Source: Aquabacterium sp. (GTDB lineage Bacteria > Pseudomonadota > Gammaproteobacteria > Burkholderiales > Burkholderiaceae_C). From it: 64,000 nt of DNA. The notes beneath the pieces were generated by a model that saw only the letters and a program-made list of their open reading frames with translations, was not told the DNA's origin and made no database searches. The stretch covers positions 18,951 to 82,950 of the forward strand of contig JAURXM010000111.1 of assembly GCA_030654395.1 (NCBI GenBank), read 5' to 3'. The stretch's first letter is position 1, and each line of letters opens with the position of its first letter. Of this stretch, positions 61,903 through 64,000 are shown piece by piece. The translations under genes were made by a program, and so were the position numbers.

Positions 61903-61931
61903 AGAATAAATCAATAAATGGGGTCAGACAC

Positions 61932-63431
61932 TCATGGCACTCGGTTAAGCCCATAACGCCTGGAATTGGGGTGGGCTGAACTCTTCTGGTGGTAGGCTTT
62001 TGTTGCGAAACGAAAGTCACCATTCATAGGAGGCCAGCCCGAATGAAGAATACCAAAGTTGAGCGCGCCCGGCGGAACGCGGCGATGTTACGACGTCAGT
62101 TTTTACACGGCGACGGTGGCCTGTTCGATCAGGTGCTTGATGATCAGACGCTGGCGACGGTGTTCGCGGCACACGGCAAGCCCGGCCGCGATCGGGTCTA
62201 TCCTCCCCAGGACACCTTGCGTCTGTTCATTGGGCAGGTCTTGTCGGCTGATCGCGCTTGTCAGGATGTCGTGGGGCGTCGTTTGTCCGAGCGGCTCGCA
62301 CACGGCCAACCGGCCAGCGCACTCAATACCGGCTCCTACTGCGATGCGCGTAGCCGTCTGCCACTCGCCCTGCCGACGACGCTGGGCAGCCTGATCGGTG
62401 AACGCTTGGAATCGGCAGTCCCTTTGCAATGGCGCTGGCAGGGCCGTATCGTCAAGCTGTTCGATGGCACCACCGTTTCAATGCCGGACACCCCGGACAA
62501 TCAGCAAGCCTGGCCGCAAAGCCGTGAGCAGAAACCGGGGTTGGGCTTTCCGGTCGCCCGGATTGGCGCGCTGATTGGCCTGGCCAGCGGCGCGGTGCTG
62601 TGCTATCAGGTTGCAGCCTGCGAAGGCAAGGGGACGGGAGAGCAAAGCCTGTTGCAGAACTTGCTGGTTCATCTCAATGCGGACGATGTCTTACTGGCCG
62701 ATGCACTGCTCGCCACCTGGTGGATCGTCGAGGGCGCGCGCCGTCGCGGTGCCGATGTGGTGATGGCGCAGCACGGCAGGCGCATCACCGACTTTACACG
62801 CGGCAGCCGCTTGGGCGAAAAAGATCATATCGTGCAGTGGCCGCGTCCGCCCAAACCGAAGACGATGAACGCGGAAGATTACGCGCGCTATCCAGAGTTC
62901 ATTACGATGCGCGAGTTTGAAGTAAATGGCCGCATTCTGGTGACGACGCTGCTTGATCCTGGATTCGCCGCGCCCCCCGCACTCGATACGCTCTACGGGA
63001 TGCGCTGGAATATCGAAGTGGATTTCCGCACTATCAAGATCACGCTGCAGATGGATGTGCTGCGCTGCAAATCGCAGGCAATGGTGGAGAAGGAAATCGC
63101 GGTCTGTTTGCTGGCCTACAACCTGGTGCGCTGGGCGATGGCGAAAGCAGCGGTGCTCACTGACGTGCTACCTCGTGTGTTGAGTTTTACTGGCGCCAAG
63201 CGTCTATTGGTCGCCTTCGCAGATCAACTGCGCCGAACGCAGGAGAACCAGATATGCGCCGTAATTGCGACCGTGCTTGCGAGCATCGCCGCTCTGCAAC
63301 TGCAGCATCGACCCGACCGGATCGAGCCCCGTGCCAAAAAACGAAGACCAAAAAACCTGCCACTGCTGACCGCGCCGCGAGATGTCGCCCGCGAATTTAT
63401 TCGCGCTCAACGACTTAACCGAGTGCCATGA
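61932..63431 (+). mobile_element. IS4-family insertion sequence, 1500 bp, complete
   Basis: The ends carry a perfect 18-bp inverted repeat, TCATGGCACTCGGTTAAG (61932-61949, and its complement at 63414-63431). The element is flanked by an 11-bp direct repeat GGGTCAGACAC (61921-61931 and 63432-63442), the expected target duplication size for this family. One transposase gene fills it and its stop codon lies in the right end. Intact ends, gene and duplication suggest a recent insertion. Confidence 0.95.
62043..63431 (+). CDS. IS4-family transposase
   Basis: A 462-residue DDE transposase. The IS4 signature Y-x2-R-x3-E-x6-K is present in YGMRWNIEVDFRTIK, and catalytic Asp candidates lie in KLFDGTTVSMPD and LLADALLATWW. 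The start at 62043 has AGGAGG about 10 nt upstream; an earlier ATG at 61989 is less likely. The TGA stop is formed by the last bases of the right inverted repeat. Confidence 0.95.
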   Translation: MKNTKVERARRNAAMLRRQFLHGDGGLFDQVLDDQTLATVFAAHGKPGRDRVYPPQDTLRLFIGQVLSADRACQDVVGRRLSERLAHGQPASALNTGSYCDARSRLPLALPTTLGSLIGERLESAVPLQWRWQGRIVKLFDGTTVSMPDTPDNQQAWPQSREQKPGLGFPVARIGALIGLASGAVLCYQVAACEGKGTGEQSLLQNLLVHLNADDVLLADALLATWWIVEGARRRGADVVMAQHGRRITDFTRGSRLGEKDHIVQWPRPPKPKTMNAEDYARYPEFITMREFEVNGRILVTTLLDPGFAAPPALDTLYGMRWNIEVDFRTIKITLQMDVLRCKSQAMVEKEIAVCLLAYNLVRWAMAKAAVLTDVLPRVLSFTGAKRLLVAFADQLRRTQENQICAVIATVLASIAALQLQHRPDRIEPRAKKRRPKNLPLLTAPRDVAREFIRAQRLNRVP

Positions 63432-63442
63432 GGGTCAGACAC

Positions 63443-63772
63443 CATTTACTCGGCCTCCGATTGAGTAAACCTTGATTTGTAGATTGGGGATGGGTAAACC
63501 GGTTCTGGTTTGATTGATCACCCACTCGCACGCCTTGCGCGCACGCACTCATTCCATTCGACATGGCTCCCCCTCCCCTTCGCGCGTTGCTTTAAATTGT
63601 TTATTTGTTCTTCCGCACGCAAACCCATGTACTTTGCACGGGCTACTTGTGGGCCGAAACTTACAGGGGAGTTTAAGGTGGCGTCAAGCGGCCGCTGACT
63701 CCAGCCAAACAGGCCGGATTCAGCCGATACAATTTTTCAGAGAGGGAAAATGCGAGTCGGCTACCGCTACGC
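63443..63772. other. Stretch without a convincing gene between the IS and the metallophosphoesterase
   Basis: About 330 bp. Small open frames exist (63510-63698 plus strand, for example) but have no promoter, ribosome site or domain I can support. A stretch ending KPMYFARATCGPKLTGEF resembles a hypothetical peptide I have seen predicted in many Burkholderiales, which would suggest a repeated non-coding element; this is a weak recollection. Confidence 0.35.
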
Positions 63773-64000
63773 TCAAACGTGCGGCGTGACCGGAGGTAGG
63801 ATGGAGGCCGGCGCGGCCTCGACGCTGACGATCTCGAACTGCATGCTGGCCAGGTCGGCCATGATGTAGGTGGGCGGCGCGCCGACGCCGCCGACAGTGC
63901 CGGGGTTGATCAGCCAGGTCTGCCCGCCCTTGACGGTGCCGACTTGCGCGATGCTGGATTTGTGGTCGTGGCCGCAGCAGACCAGATCGTAGTCGCCGGT
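63773..64000 (-). CDS. Metallophosphoesterase (YfcE-like), C-terminal part, partial
   Basis: The reverse strand is open from the window edge to a TGA at 63773-63775, giving the last 75 residues of a calcineurin-like phosphoesterase. VCCGHDHKSSIA carries the metal-binding GHxH motif of the YfcE family, followed by WLINPGTVGGVG and a C-terminal beta segment. The 5' part lies outside the window. Its codons are more G/C-ending than those of most genes to the left. Confidence 0.85.
   Translation of the reverse strand, partial: TGDYDLVCCGHDHKSSIAQVGTVKGGQTWLINPGTVGGVGAPPTYIMADLASMQFEIVSVEAAPASILPPVTPHV

Noticed and set aside
63510..63698. 62-codon open frame after the IS
   Set aside because: No ribosome site, promoter or domain; the peptide resembles a widely predicted hypothetical that is probably not translated.

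Overview
The window looks like chromosome of a Burkholderiales betaproteobacterium, most likely Comamonadaceae-like. The evidence is the Omp32-type porin, the PEP-CTERM surface proteins, a TetR-led leucine catabolic operon, metX-metW, a MetH without its homocysteine domain, and a type IV pilin. I cannot name the genus. Most of it is ordinary chromosome. One clean insertion sequence lies near the right edge.

Left part (1-9.3 kb): an edge-truncated membrane sensor with a PAS domain; an SCO copper chaperone followed by a very large lipoprotein that fuses a galactose-oxidase-type copper radical oxidase, a PKD domain, a YVTN propeller, a di-heme cytochrome c module and a PA14 domain; then two tandemly duplicated PEP-CTERM genes. 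From 9.3 to 17.2 kb is a complete leucine/isovalerate degradation operon (liuB-C-D-E-A order) behind a TetR regulator with a perfect operator-like palindrome, and a divergent thioesterase. From 17.2 to 22.1 kb come a chemotaxis receptor with a sigma-28-like promoter, recQ and a porin.

From 22.1 to 30.1 kb: metX-metW behind a SAM-II riboswitch with a terminator and a possible antiterminator, an FMN glutamate-synthase-like protein, a GST, a DUF898 membrane protein, purB and a third PEP-CTERM gene. From 30.1 to 37.9 kb: pyrF, two FtsX-type permeases flanking a secreted beta-helix/di-heme cytochrome fusion, an FAH-family hydrolase and a TetR regulator. From 38.0 to 41.7 kb is a cytochrome operon (DUF1924/SHP, di-heme DHC, cytochrome b561) with its own two-component system and a PmrA/QseB-like box at its head. 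Then come a secreted alpha/beta hydrolase behind repeated operator-like sites, uvrA, a DUF1800-DUF1501 exported pair, metH, a YdcH-like small protein, SOS-type recA-recX and sucCD.

From 56.4 to 61.1 kb is a signalling block: TerC, Ser/Thr kinase, PP2C phosphatase, FHA protein and class II cyclic-nucleotide phosphodiesterase. It is followed by a pilin with a sigma-54 promoter and a strong terminator. A 1500-bp IS4-family element sits right after that terminator with an 11-bp target duplication. The last 560 bp are a geneless stretch and the end of a metallophosphoesterase gene.

The strongest leads are the copper radical oxidase-cytochrome fusion with its copper chaperone, the SAM-II attenuator of metX, and the beta-helix/cytochrome fusion between two permeases that have no ATPase gene beside them. 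No tRNA, rRNA or CRISPR array was seen.
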